DNA of 25,236 bases from an uncultured Erysipelotrichaceae bacterium (GTDB taxonomy: Bacteria > Bacillota_I > Bacilli_A > RF39 > UBA660), in assembly GCA_951801995.1 (NCBI GenBank), contig CATOOY010000011.1, forward strand, positions 1 through 25,236. Direction: 5' to 3'. A program made the translations under genes and the position numbers. Below the pieces are notes generated by a model. The model was not told where the DNA came from. It was given only the letters and a program-made list of their open reading frames with translations, and made no database searches. The first letter of the stretch is position 1. Each line of letters opens with the position of its first letter. Positions 7,719 to 14,505 of this stretch are shown piece by piece.

Positions 7719-8384
7719 TTAAGTGCCAAATAAAGTTTCCTTTAAACTTTTAGATAAATTTTTATATATCTCTATATGTCCCCTCTCATTTAATTCAATA
7801 GTATCTTCAATCATGTCATCAGTAATATCATAGTCAATAAAATTCATTTTATACTTTGAGGAAAGCCTTTTCATTTGTTCATTCATATAATCGATTATAT
7901 TTTGATTAAATTTATTTTTAGGATTATATATAGCAAGTAAATAAACATCTTCCTTACAGTACATACGAATAAAAGATAAATATGTATCCAAATCTTTCAT
8001 TAAAGAATCAACATATTCATAAAGTGTATCTTCTTCTGATTCATAGGCAAGTTTAGAAAATAAATCTACTTTTCCAGTTTCTAATACAACAATATCTGCT
8101 TTAATAAGAGCATTTTTTATACTTTGATTTTTTTTATTAAAAGTAATAGTTTTATTATCCTCTATCATCTTAATAAAATCTGTTATACGCATATCTTCTT
8201 TATTAAAACCAGTTACATATTTTTCTAAAAGATCTTTTTCTTTCAAATATTCCATAATTTTATCATTGTATAAATTATTCTTATCACTTGTAAGTGTTAA
8301 AAAATAGACCTTTTTATCAATCGTACTTAAATAAATAAGAAAAACAAGTAAAATTGTAATACCTAATACAAATATCTTTTTCAT
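7719..8384 (-). CDS. Membrane-anchored SGNH-hydrolase-like protein, catalytic residues apparently lost
   Basis: 221 aa. Residues 4-21 form an N-terminal signal anchor, with the remainder outside the membrane. The layout resembles lipase/acylhydrolases of the SGNH (GDSL) type. A strand near 26-33 sits where GDSL would be but reads LTLTSD. ADIVVLETGKVDL (96-108) matches the block normally containing GxND. The final DTIELNERGHIEIYKNL (194-210) matches the DxxHPNxxGh block, with Glu197 in place of the catalytic His. Ser and His of the triad therefore seem absent, suggesting a binding or structural role. This is a remote, by-eye assignment. It follows murA across a terminator and precedes the BI-1 gene. 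A cell-envelope role is a guess from context. Confidence 0.55.
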   Translation of the reverse strand: MKKIFVLGITILLVFLIYLSTIDKKVYFLTLTSDKNNLYNDKIMEYLKEKDLLEKYVTGFNKEDMRITDFIKMIEDNKTITFNKKNQSIKNALIKADIVVLETGKVDLFSKLAYESEEDTLYEYVDSLMKDLDTYLSFIRMYCKEDVYLLAIYNPKNKFNQNIIDYMNEQMKRLSSKYKMNFIDYDITDDMIEDTIELNERGHIEIYKNLSKSLKETLFGT

Positions 8385-8395
8385 TTTTTCACCTC

Positions 8396-8418
8396 AAAAA
8401 AAATAGGTATAACCTATT
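8396..8418 (-). terminator. Intrinsic terminator after murA
   Basis: AATAGGT/ACCTATT (8412-8418 and 8402-8408) with a 3-nt loop is followed by a U-run on the minus strand. The stem begins only 4 bases after the murA stop, and the U-run abuts the GAGGTG ribosome site of the next gene. Confidence 0.75.
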
Positions 8419-8421
8419 CTA

Positions 8422-9675
8422 CTATATTTCTTCTAGTTCTATTTTAGCACCAATATTTGTAAGTTTTGATACAATATTTTCATATCCCCTAAGAACATGT
8501 TCTATATTAGTAATATTAGTAGTTCCTTCTGCTATCAAAGCAGCAAGTACCATACAAGCCCCAGCCCTTAAATCTGTTGCAACAACAGTACTACCTATTA
8601 AAGGTGTTTTACCCTTTATCTCTATCCATTGCTTGTGTACTATTGTAATATCTGCCCCCATCTTCTGTAAATAAGGAACATTCTGAAAACGATTTTCATA
8701 AATAGTCTCCTCTACACTAGATGTTCCCTCACTTTGTGTAAGTAAAACAGTAAAAGGTTGTTGTAAATCTGTAGGAAAACCAGGATAACCGAGCGTTTTA
8801 ATAGTAGTAGATTGTAAAGGAGAAGCACAAATTTCTACAAAGTCCTCTCCGACATTCATAGTAGCCCCCATTTCTCTTAATTTTGTAAGAAGAGCATCAA
8901 TATGTTTTGAAATAATTCCTTCAATCCTAAGAGGATTTCCTAAAAGAGCTCCAGCAATTACATAAGTTCCAGCTTCAATTCTATCTGGAATAACCTCATG
9001 AAAGCAACCTTTTAAATAATTTACTCCTGTAATAGTAATTATAGAAGTCCCAGCCCCTTCAATATGGGCACCCATTGTATTTAAAAAGGTAGCTACATTT
9101 ACAATTTCTGGTTCCTTAGCAGCATTATGAATAATAGTGGTTCCTTCTGCTTTCACAGCAGCAAGAATTGCATTTACAGTAGCACCACAACTTGGCATAT
9201 CCAAATAAATATTAGCTCCAATTAGTTTATCAGCAGATATAGAAAAAAGATTTTCCTTCTCTATAACAGTTGCTCCCAATGCTCGAAAAGCTTTTAACGT
9301 TTGATCAATAGGTCTAGCACCTATAGAGCATCCACCAGGAAAATACATATCTACTTTTTTATACTTACCAAGTAATGCAGCCATAAAATAGTAAGAAGCT
9401 CTAAGCTTACTAGAAATCTCCCTTGGGATTTTTTTATTTACAATTTTTCTTGCATCTATTTTTATAGAATCATTTTCCCTTACGATACTTGCACCCAAAT
9501 ATTTTAAAATTTCACTTAAAGCATCTATATCTGAAATATTAGGAATATTCTCAATTACTACCTCTTCATCAGAAAGAAGAGAAGCAGGAATAAGAGCAAC
9601 TGCACTATTTTTAGCCCCACTTACTTTTATGGTTCCCTCTAGTTTATTTTTTCCCTTGATAACTAACTGTTTCAT
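8422..9675 (-). CDS. murA: UDP-N-acetylglucosamine 1-carboxyvinyltransferase (MurA, murZ-type locus)
   Basis: 417 aa, full length. The enzyme transfers enolpyruvate from PEP to UDP-GlcNAc, the first committed step of peptidoglycan synthesis. Seen: substrate-binding K22-N23 in SGAKNSA, the catalytic cysteine C116 in FPGGCSIGARP (the fosfomycin target, present), GFPTDLQQPF and DLRAGACMV. Firmicutes often have two copies. The fba-murA-(rho)-rpmE context matches the second copy, MurZ/MurAB, rather than the copy beside the ATP synthase genes. It starts 39 bases after fba with GGAGG upstream. A perfect TATAAT in the gap could give it a separate start. A terminator follows. Confidence 0.95.
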   Translation of the reverse strand: MKQLVIKGKNKLEGTIKVSGAKNSAVALIPASLLSDEEVVIENIPNISDIDALSEILKYLGASIVRENDSIKIDARKIVNKKIPREISSKLRASYYFMAALLGKYKKVDMYFPGGCSIGARPIDQTLKAFRALGATVIEKENLFSISADKLIGANIYLDMPSCGATVNAILAAVKAEGTTIIHNAAKEPEIVNVATFLNTMGAHIEGAGTSIITITGVNYLKGCFHEVIPDRIEAGTYVIAGALLGNPLRIEGIISKHIDALLTKLREMGATMNVGEDFVEICASPLQSTTIKTLGYPGFPTDLQQPFTVLLTQSEGTSSVEETIYENRFQNVPYLQKMGADITIVHKQWIEIKGKTPLIGSTVVATDLRAGACMVLAALIAEGTTNITNIEHVLRGYENIVSKLTNIGAKIELEEI

Positions 9676-9714
9676 TTAAAACCTCCATACCTATTATAAC
9701 TATATGCCTTTTTT

Positions 9715-10569
9715 TTAATTATGCTCTTTTCTATTAGATAAAAGAATAAGTTTTTCCTTTATTTTATTTTTAATAGATTCTTCTCCCATTTTCATTATTT
9801 TTCTAGGATCATATACACTATCATCTTTTTTAAGTCCTTCTCTCACAGCATGACTAAAGGCAATTTGAAGTTCTGTATTAATATTTACCTTACATATACC
9901 ACAAGAAATAGATTTCATAATCATATTATCTGGTATACCCGTTCCACCATGTAAAACAAGAGGAAGATTCGTTTTTTCTTTTATTTCTTGCATTCTAGTA
10001 AAATCAAGTTTAGGTTCTCCCTTATATAAACCATGCACACTACCAAGTGCTGGAGCTAAAAAGTCAATACCTGTTTTTTGTACAAAAGTAATACAATCTT
10101 CTACTTTTGCATAAGCAAGTTCATTCGCTACCCCATCTTCTTGTCCACCTACACTTCCTACTTCAGCTTCTACAGTTACATTATATATTTTAGCCATTTC
10201 AACAACCCTTTTAGTAATTGCTATATTTTCTTCTAAAGAGTAAGAAGAAGCATCTATCATAACAGAAGTAAATCCTGCTAATGCAGCCTTTTTACAAGAA
10301 TCAAAACTACTACCATGATCTAAATGTAAAACAACAGGAATCGTTATATTTAAATCCTTATCAAGTGCCTTTACCATATCACTAACAACATGATATCCAC
10401 CCATGTATCGAATAGCACCTTCACTTACCCCTAAAATAACAGGTTGTTTACATGCCTCACATTCTTCTAAAATAAATTTTGTCCATTCCAGATTATTGAT
10501 ATTAAAATGAGCAATTGCATAATTCTCTTGCTTCGCTTTTTCTAATATATATTTTGCATTTACTAACAT
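9715..10569 (-). CDS. fba: Class II fructose-bisphosphate aldolase
   Basis: 284 aa, the usual class IIA/B size. It cleaves fructose-1,6-bisphosphate to dihydroxyacetone phosphate and glyceraldehyde-3-phosphate. Seen: HLDHG at 82-86 (catalytic Asp84, zinc ligand His85), E134 in VTVEAEVGSVGG, the second zinc histidine H179 in GSVHG, and H207 in LHGGTGI, followed by NINTELQ near the phosphate site. Tagatose-bisphosphate aldolase belongs to the same family and cannot be excluded, but the murA-rpmE context favours the glycolytic enzyme. It has its own promoter, overlapping the terminator of hsp20. The ribosome site is AGGAAAGTGAT. Confidence 0.93.
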   Translation of the reverse strand: MLVNAKYILEKAKQENYAIAHFNINNLEWTKFILEECEACKQPVILGVSEGAIRYMGGYHVVSDMVKALDKDLNITIPVVLHLDHGSSFDSCKKAALAGFTSVMIDASSYSLEENIAITKRVVEMAKIYNVTVEAEVGSVGGQEDGVANELAYAKVEDCITFVQKTGIDFLAPALGSVHGLYKGEPKLDFTRMQEIKEKTNLPLVLHGGTGIPDNMIMKSISCGICKVNINTELQIAFSHAVREGLKKDDSVYDPRKIMKMGEESIKNKIKEKLILLSNRKEHN

Positions 10570-10593
10570 ATTATCACTTTCCTATCTATTTTC

Positions 10594-10622
10594 ATTATAT
10601 CAAAAAGCTCCAGTATTGACTA
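10594..10622 (-). promoter_or_regulatory. fba promoter overlapping the hsp20 terminator
   Basis: Minus-strand TAGTCA (10622-10617, 4/6 to consensus), a 17-bp spacer ending TGA, then TATAAT (10599-10594), an extended -10. The -35 and most of the spacer lie inside the terminator hairpin of the upstream gene. Confidence 0.7.
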
Positions 10623-10627
10623 GAGCT
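10602..10627 (-). terminator. hsp20 terminator overlapping its stop codon
   Basis: A 9-bp stem including one G-U pair (arms 10619-10627 and 10606-10614, AGCTC at the base) with a 4-nt loop is followed by a U-run on the minus strand. The hsp20 TAG (10628-10626) overlaps the 5' arm. Confidence 0.75.
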
Positions 10628-11012
10628 AATGGATATCAATTATTTTTTTACTTTTTTCTTTCTCTTCCTTTGGAATAACTATTTTTAAAGTACCATCTTT
10701 AAATGTAGCTTTAATTTCATTTTCCTTCACATTCCCTACATAAAATTTTCTGGCAACCTTTCCATAAAATCTTTCTTGTTTAATATAATTTTTACCTTCT
10801 GTTTCTTCATATTTTTCTTGTTTTTCAGCAGTAATAGTAAGATATTCATCATTACATTCTACTATAACTTCATTCTTAGAAATACCAGGAATATCAGCCT
10901 CTATATGATAAAAGCCATCTTTTTCATATATATCACACTTCATACTTTCCACAGCACTTTCATCCATAATTCCATCAAAGATACTATCCAAATAAAATTT
11001 TCTTGGCAACAT
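10626..11012 (-). CDS. Small heat-shock protein, Hsp20/alpha-crystallin family
   Basis: 128 aa. A short N-terminal arm is followed by an alpha-crystallin domain (about 23-115) with YHIEADIPGISKNEVIV, LTITAEK, the FYGKVARKF strand and FKDGTLKIVIPK. The C-terminal IIDI supplies the I-x-I anchor (I125, I127) that docks neighbouring dimers. It is an ATP-independent holdase that keeps unfolding proteins soluble. I saw no CIRCE (HrcA) inverted repeat upstream. The start is preceded by AAAGGAAATGAT, and an extended -10 (TGTTAAAAT, 11058-11050) lies about 40 bases up. Confidence 0.93.
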   Translation of the reverse strand: MLPRKFYLDSIFDGIMDESAVESMKCDIYEKDGFYHIEADIPGISKNEVIVECNDEYLTITAEKQEKYEETEGKNYIKQERFYGKVARKFYVGNVKENEIKATFKDGTLKIVIPKEEKEKSKKIIDIH

Positions 11013-11049
11013 GATATCATTTCCTTTCTTATAGTTCTATTTTGTTCCA

Positions 11050-11058
11050 ATTTTAACA
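11050..11058 (-). promoter_or_regulatory. Candidate hsp20 promoter, extended -10
   Basis: Minus-strand TGTTAAAAT about 38 bases before the hsp20 ATG, with no good -35 at 17 bases. No HrcA or CtsR operator was recognised nearby. Confidence 0.35.
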
Positions 11059-11086
11059 TACACAAATAGTGAACATAAATCATATT

Positions 11087-11617
11087 CTAGTGTGTTACAT
11101 ATAGTATTCCCAAAAGAATAAGAACTATTCCTCCAATTATTGTAGAAATCTTACCAAAAATAAGATTTATTCTTTTTCCCAAACGAAGACCTAAATAAGT
11201 AAAGAAAAAACTAAAGAAGGAAAAAAGGCAAGAACAAAGTACAAAATGATCAGAAATACTTGTTAAACCAATTCCAACTGAAAAACTATCAATACTAACA
11301 GCAAGTCCAAATAAAAGAAGCTCTGTTATATTCATATAATTGAATGTTTCTGCTTTTTTAAAAGATTCAAAAATCATCTGTACCCCAATCACACTCAACA
11401 CTAAAAAAACAATAAAATCAGGATTTTTAATAAATTGTAAAATTATCTTTCCAACAAAAAGACCTAAAAGAGGCATAAAAAAGTGATAAATTCCTACGAT
11501 AATAGACAATAATTTCATATCTTTCTTTGAAAGATTTAAAGTACCATAAGCAAGAGCAAGAGAAAAGGCATCCATACTAAGTGATACAGCAATTGTTAAA
11601 ACAATAAAAATATGCAT
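11087..11617 (-). CDS. Manganese efflux pump MntP/YtaF family
   Basis: 176 aa with six hydrophobic helices arranged as two repeats. Each begins with the family motif: SMDAFSLAL (D16) and SIDSFSVGI (D110). These paired acidic helices line the transport path in MntP, which exports Mn2+. The related YtaF branch is sporulation-associated in Bacillus, and spoIIR lies nearby, so a YtaF-like role is possible. The length is closer to MntP. Its AGGAGG ribosome site is partly inside a perfect hairpin. The 55-base gap is too short for a full manganese riboswitch. Confidence 0.85.
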   Translation of the reverse strand: MHIFIVLTIAVSLSMDAFSLALAYGTLNLSKKDMKLLSIIVGIYHFFMPLLGLFVGKIILQFIKNPDFIVFLVLSVIGVQMIFESFKKAETFNYMNITELLLFGLAVSIDSFSVGIGLTSISDHFVLCSCLFSFFSFFFTYLGLRLGKRINLIFGKISTIIGGIVLILLGILYVTH

Positions 11618-11624
11618 AAAAAAA

Positions 11625-11650
11625 CCTCCTATAAAAATATATTTATAGGA
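11625..11650 (-). promoter_or_regulatory. Hairpin sequestering the mntP ribosome-binding site
   Basis: A perfect 9-bp inverted repeat, TCCTATAAA/TTTATAGGA (arms 11642-11650 and 11627-11635), has a 6-nt loop. On the minus strand the 3' arm contains the AGGA of the AGGAGG site (11630-11625), eight bases before the ATG. The hairpin plus the following GGTTTTTTT could also act as a weak terminator. Confidence 0.55.
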
Positions 11651-11672
11651 AATTATTTTATGTTACATGTAT

Positions 11673-12089
11673 TTATTTATCTTGCTTTTTACAATCCATT
11701 ATATTATTTGTATCATCCATAACTGTATTACAGATATAAGAATCATAAATAACATCTTTTAATATTACATTTCCTTTACTATCTATATACCAAGTTCCAG
11801 AAGTAGGCTTTTTTCCATATACTTGAAGATTTATTACACTACCAGAAGAAACTTCACCATTAAGATAAGACTCTGTATAAAAGAGCTTTGCTGCATCACG
11901 CAACTCATAGCAACTATTCACATACTGTTTCAAAATAACATTTTCAGCTTTATCATAAGCATCTTTTATATGACTTGTACCTTTATTGGTATTTTTTTTA
12001 TATACATGCTGAAAGCAAAAATAAACGCCAAAACTAAGAACCAATAAAAGAAGAAAAGAAAAGAAAAATTTTAGAAATTTACTTATCAT
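11673..12089 (-). CDS. Small membrane-anchored secreted protein, function unknown
   Basis: 138 aa, not recognised with confidence. One hydrophobic segment (about 5-27), then a linker and an extracellular part with three cysteines (in SCYEL, YICN and MDCK). The stretch KPTSGTWYIDSKGNV followed by DSYIC resembles the end of pilin-like secreted proteins in gut Firmicutes, as I remember them. The N-terminus lacks a G-FTLIE prepilin cleavage motif, so pilin assignment is only a suggestion. It starts 18 bases after the leucine-rich-repeat gene with no clear ribosome site, which suggests coupling. Confidence 0.6.
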   Translation of the reverse strand: MISKFLKFFFSFLLLLVLSFGVYFCFQHVYKKNTNKGTSHIKDAYDKAENVILKQYVNSCYELRDAAKLFYTESYLNGEVSSGSVINLQVYGKKPTSGTWYIDSKGNVILKDVIYDSYICNTVMDDTNNIMDCKKQDK

Positions 12090-12107
12090 ATATATACTAA
12101 ATAAATT

Positions 12108-13406
12108 CTATTTTATTTTACTCTTTTCTTGACTTTCTGTATATTGTTGTCTCATATCCCTTAATGCAAATAATGTATCTGGAATTGGAACAGGATTATT
12201 TTCCACACTAGAAGATAATATAGTAGGAACTGGTATATCAGGAACAACCACCTTAGAAGCATCAATCATAAAGGGCTCTTCTATAGTAGAGGAAGTAGCT
12301 AAAGATTCATTCTCTAAAGAAACATTTTTCTCAAGAGAAGTTAAAATAGAATCATCTTTTAATAATTCCTCTTTTGGCATTTCTTCTTGTACAGTCATTT
12401 TTTGAGAAAAATCAATAGGGAAAAATCTTTTTTTATTCTCTTCTATAGGTATTTTTGTAGAGGAAACAAAGGGACGAATCGCTTTTTCCTTAGAAAGAGA
12501 TTCTGAAATAGGAATAAATTGTTTTTGTACCTGTTTTGTTTGAAAATCTAGTTCATAAATTGTTTCCATATTTTCCTTTACACATAATGAAATATGTATT
12601 TTTTTACCCTGCCAAAAAGTAGTTTCAATAATAGCCACATTATCCTTAAAAGATATTTTTTTAAACATCTCTCTATCCATTTTAAAAGTATGAAAAACAC
12701 CATTATATTTTTTTCGAATTGTTAACACTTTTCCATTTAAATTTCTAGATGAGTATACACTATTTCCAGTATAAAAAGTATTTGAAATTTGAAATGGGGA
12801 ACAAAAACTCTCAGGTAAAGAAACATATTCTATGCTAGATAGTCCTAAAAAAGCCCCGTTTAAAGCTTCTTCTACTCCTTCATGTAATATTAACTTTTTT
12901 AAATTCTTACAATTTCCTACAAAATAAACAGGTAATGTTTTGATAGAACCAGGTACCTCTATAGAAATCAAATTTTTATCACAATAAGCAAATCGTGAAC
13001 CCAAAGCTTTTATATTACTAGGAATAACAAGATGAGAAATAGTAGGATACATAGATGCTCCCAAATATTCTAATGTAGATGGAAAATTATAAGCAATATG
13101 AATACCATCAATAGAATAACTTTCTAAACTCTTTATACCCTTAGGGAGATGAACCTTACGAATTCTAGACCCACCAACAGAAAAAAAACGATATGGTAAT
13201 TTAAGAATGCTGTTATCTGCAAAATATACCTCTTCTGCATCTCTAAATTCTATAAACATTGTTTCAGGAAGCATCTTTACCTCTTGAGGAATATTGTAAA
13301 CTTTTAAATGTTTAGGAACACTAATTAAAAGACCTGACTCCTGATCAATAACATAACCATTGATATTTATTATATTTAAATTTTTTTGTTTAGAATAAAA
13401 ATCCAT
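12108..13406 (-). CDS. BspA-type leucine-rich-repeat protein (LRR_5 fold) with low-complexity tail
   Basis: 432 aa. Residues about 20-210 form repeats of the BspA/LRR_5 kind, seen as spaced units such as IRKVHLPKGIKSL, ISHLVIPSNIKALGSRFAY, LISIEVPGSIKTL, LKKLILHEGVEEALNGAF and IEYVSLPESF. Residues about 215-300 look like a small beta domain. The last 130 residues are rich in Ser, Glu, Pro and Lys and probably disordered. There is no signal peptide, transmembrane helix or wall-sorting motif, unlike most BspA proteins, so it may act in the cytoplasm. The function is unknown. It is preceded by an extended -10 and a GGGAGG site, and lies between spoIIR and the 138-aa membrane protein. Confidence 0.75.
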   Translation of the reverse strand: MDFYSKQKNLNIININGYVIDQESGLLISVPKHLKVYNIPQEVKMLPETMFIEFRDAEEVYFADNSILKLPYRFFSVGGSRIRKVHLPKGIKSLESYSIDGIHIAYNFPSTLEYLGASMYPTISHLVIPSNIKALGSRFAYCDKNLISIEVPGSIKTLPVYFVGNCKNLKKLILHEGVEEALNGAFLGLSSIEYVSLPESFCSPFQISNTFYTGNSVYSSRNLNGKVLTIRKKYNGVFHTFKMDREMFKKISFKDNVAIIETTFWQGKKIHISLCVKENMETIYELDFQTKQVQKQFIPISESLSKEKAIRPFVSSTKIPIEENKKRFFPIDFSQKMTVQEEMPKEELLKDDSILTSLEKNVSLENESLATSSTIEEPFMIDASKVVVPDIPVPTILSSSVENNPVPIPDTLFALRDMRQQYTESQEKSKIK

Positions 13407-13431
13407 AATAACCTCCCTATCTTATATAAAC

Positions 13432-13440
13432 ATTATAACA
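13432..13440 (-). promoter_or_regulatory. Candidate promoter of the LRR gene, extended -10
   Basis: Minus-strand TGTTATAAT, part of TTTGTGTTATAAT, the same 13 bases as before the BI-1 gene, about 25 bases before the ATG. No good -35. Confidence 0.5.
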
Positions 13441-13475
13441 CAAATCTCTACATTTTTATTAAAATTGTGCTATTT

Positions 13476-14000
13476 TTACATATACTTATCGATGAATTCT
13501 TCTACCCAAAGCTTATATTCCACTTCATCACTCTCTTCTGCTTCAATTAAACATAGTGGAGGAAACAAAACACACCACCAATTATCTCCCTTTCCTTCTC
13601 CCAAAGTTACTACTAAAGATTCATATTCCCCTTCTTTATAAGTAATACCTTTGTATGTCTTTTCTGGAAAATAATTCATACCAAAATGTATTTGATATCC
13701 AAGTGTATAATTTTCTTTTTCTAAAACATCAGATATATTTTGTTCAAACAAAGGTAAATTTTTTTGAATTTGCTTTCTAGCCTGTTCTACCCCTTTAACA
13801 TCTCTTAAAGAAAGAAATACATCCTTTTCAAGTTTCTCTTTTACTTTATATTTAATATCCTGATCTTTTGTATCATTACTATTAGGAATCACACGCATAC
13901 GAATAGCATCTTCAGGTATTAAATCTTTACTTTCAATTACTTTAGAAACACCAAAATAAGAACAACAAATAAACAAAAGAAGAAAAATTGTTTTTTTCAT
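13476..14000 (-). CDS. spoIIR: Stage II sporulation protein R (SpoIIR)
   Basis: 174 aa with an N-terminal signal or anchor segment (about 3-18). The family core follows: IRMRVIPNSNDTKDQDIKYKVKE (33-55), an ENLP-like QKNLP, YFPEKTYKGITYKEGEYESL, and the hallmark GEGKGDNWWCVLFPPLC (134-150). In Bacillus SpoIIR is made in the forespore under sigma-F and crosses to the mother-cell side, where it triggers SpoIIGA to process pro-sigma-E. Finding it intact supports a sporulating ancestry. A TATAAT lies just after rlmH, and a hairpin overlaps the GAGG ribosome site. No sigma-F promoter was recognised with certainty. Confidence 0.92.
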   Translation of the reverse strand: MKKTIFLLLFICCSYFGVSKVIESKDLIPEDAIRMRVIPNSNDTKDQDIKYKVKEKLEKDVFLSLRDVKGVEQARKQIQKNLPLFEQNISDVLEKENYTLGYQIHFGMNYFPEKTYKGITYKEGEYESLVVTLGEGKGDNWWCVLFPPLCLIEAEESDEVEYKLWVEEFIDKYM

Positions 14001-14036
14001 AAAAAATCGCCTCTACTAAATCATGAGACGTTTTTT
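14001..14036 (-). terminator. Hairpin with U-run after rlmH, overlapping the spoIIR ribosome site
   Basis: On the minus strand CGTCTC (14030-14025) pairs with GAGGCG (14013-14008) around an 11-nt loop. Flanking A- and U-runs extend it past one bulged base and lead to TTTTTT just before the spoIIR ATG. It could end the rlmH operon, hide the spoIIR GAGG site, or both. Confidence 0.5.
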
Positions 14037-14049
14037 AGAAAATTATACA

Positions 14050-14505
14050 CTATTTATGATAAGTTTCATTTTTTTGTATTTTATAAGCACGATAAATTTG
14101 TTCTAGTAAAATAACACGAAAAAGTTGATGTGGAAAAGTAAATAAAGAAAAAGATAAAGATAAATCTGCCCTATCTTTAATACTTTTATGTAAACCATAG
14201 GACCCACCTACTACAAAAGTAATGTGTGGAAACCGAAAAGAAATAACTTCTAATTTTTTTGAAAAAGTCAAAGAATCCATTTCTTTTCCCTCTATGTCTA
14301 AAGATATAACATAATCTTTCAAATCGATATGTTTTTCAATTTTCTCTTTTTCTTTCTCTAAAATTATTTTTTTATTTTTATCTTCTACATCATTTATTTC
14401 GTTAATTTCTAGCTTTGTATATTTTTGTAATCTTTTTTTATATTCTTCTATTGCATCCCTATAAAATTTTTCTTTTATCTTCCCAACACAAACAATTTTG
14501 ATCAT
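14050..14505 (-). CDS. rlmH: 23S rRNA pseudouridine-1915 N3-methyltransferase RlmH
   Basis: 151 aa, a small SPOUT (trefoil-knot) methyltransferase. Seen: the N-terminal MIKIVCVGKIKEKF, the SAM-binding loop VVGGSYGL, and the nearly invariant C-terminal FPHQLFRVILLEQIYRAYKI ending YHK. It methylates the pseudouridine in helix 69 of 23S rRNA on assembled ribosomes. Its ATG overlaps the walJ stop by four bases (ATGA), and the walJ-rlmH order is as in Bacillus and Staphylococcus. In staphylococci the 3' end of this gene is the SCC attachment site. No integrated element is seen here. Confidence 0.97.
   Translation of the reverse strand: MIKIVCVGKIKEKFYRDAIEEYKKRLQKYTKLEINEINDVEDKNKKIILEKEKEKIEKHIDLKDYVISLDIEGKEMDSLTFSKKLEVISFRFPHITFVVGGSYGLHKSIKDRADLSLSFSLFTFPHQLFRVILLEQIYRAYKIQKNETYHK

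Noticed and set aside
11013..11086. CIRCE/HrcA operator before hsp20
   Set aside because: No TTAGCACTC-N9-GAGTGCTAA-like repeat is present; only an extended -10 is seen.
11618..11672. Manganese (yybP-ykoY) riboswitch before mntP
   Set aside because: The gap of 55 bases is too short for the aptamer and lacks its conserved internal loops; only a simple hairpin is present.
14050..14120. SCC-type integration site at the 3' end of rlmH
   Set aside because: No recombinase genes, direct repeats or foreign-looking DNA lie next to rlmH; spoIIR follows normally.
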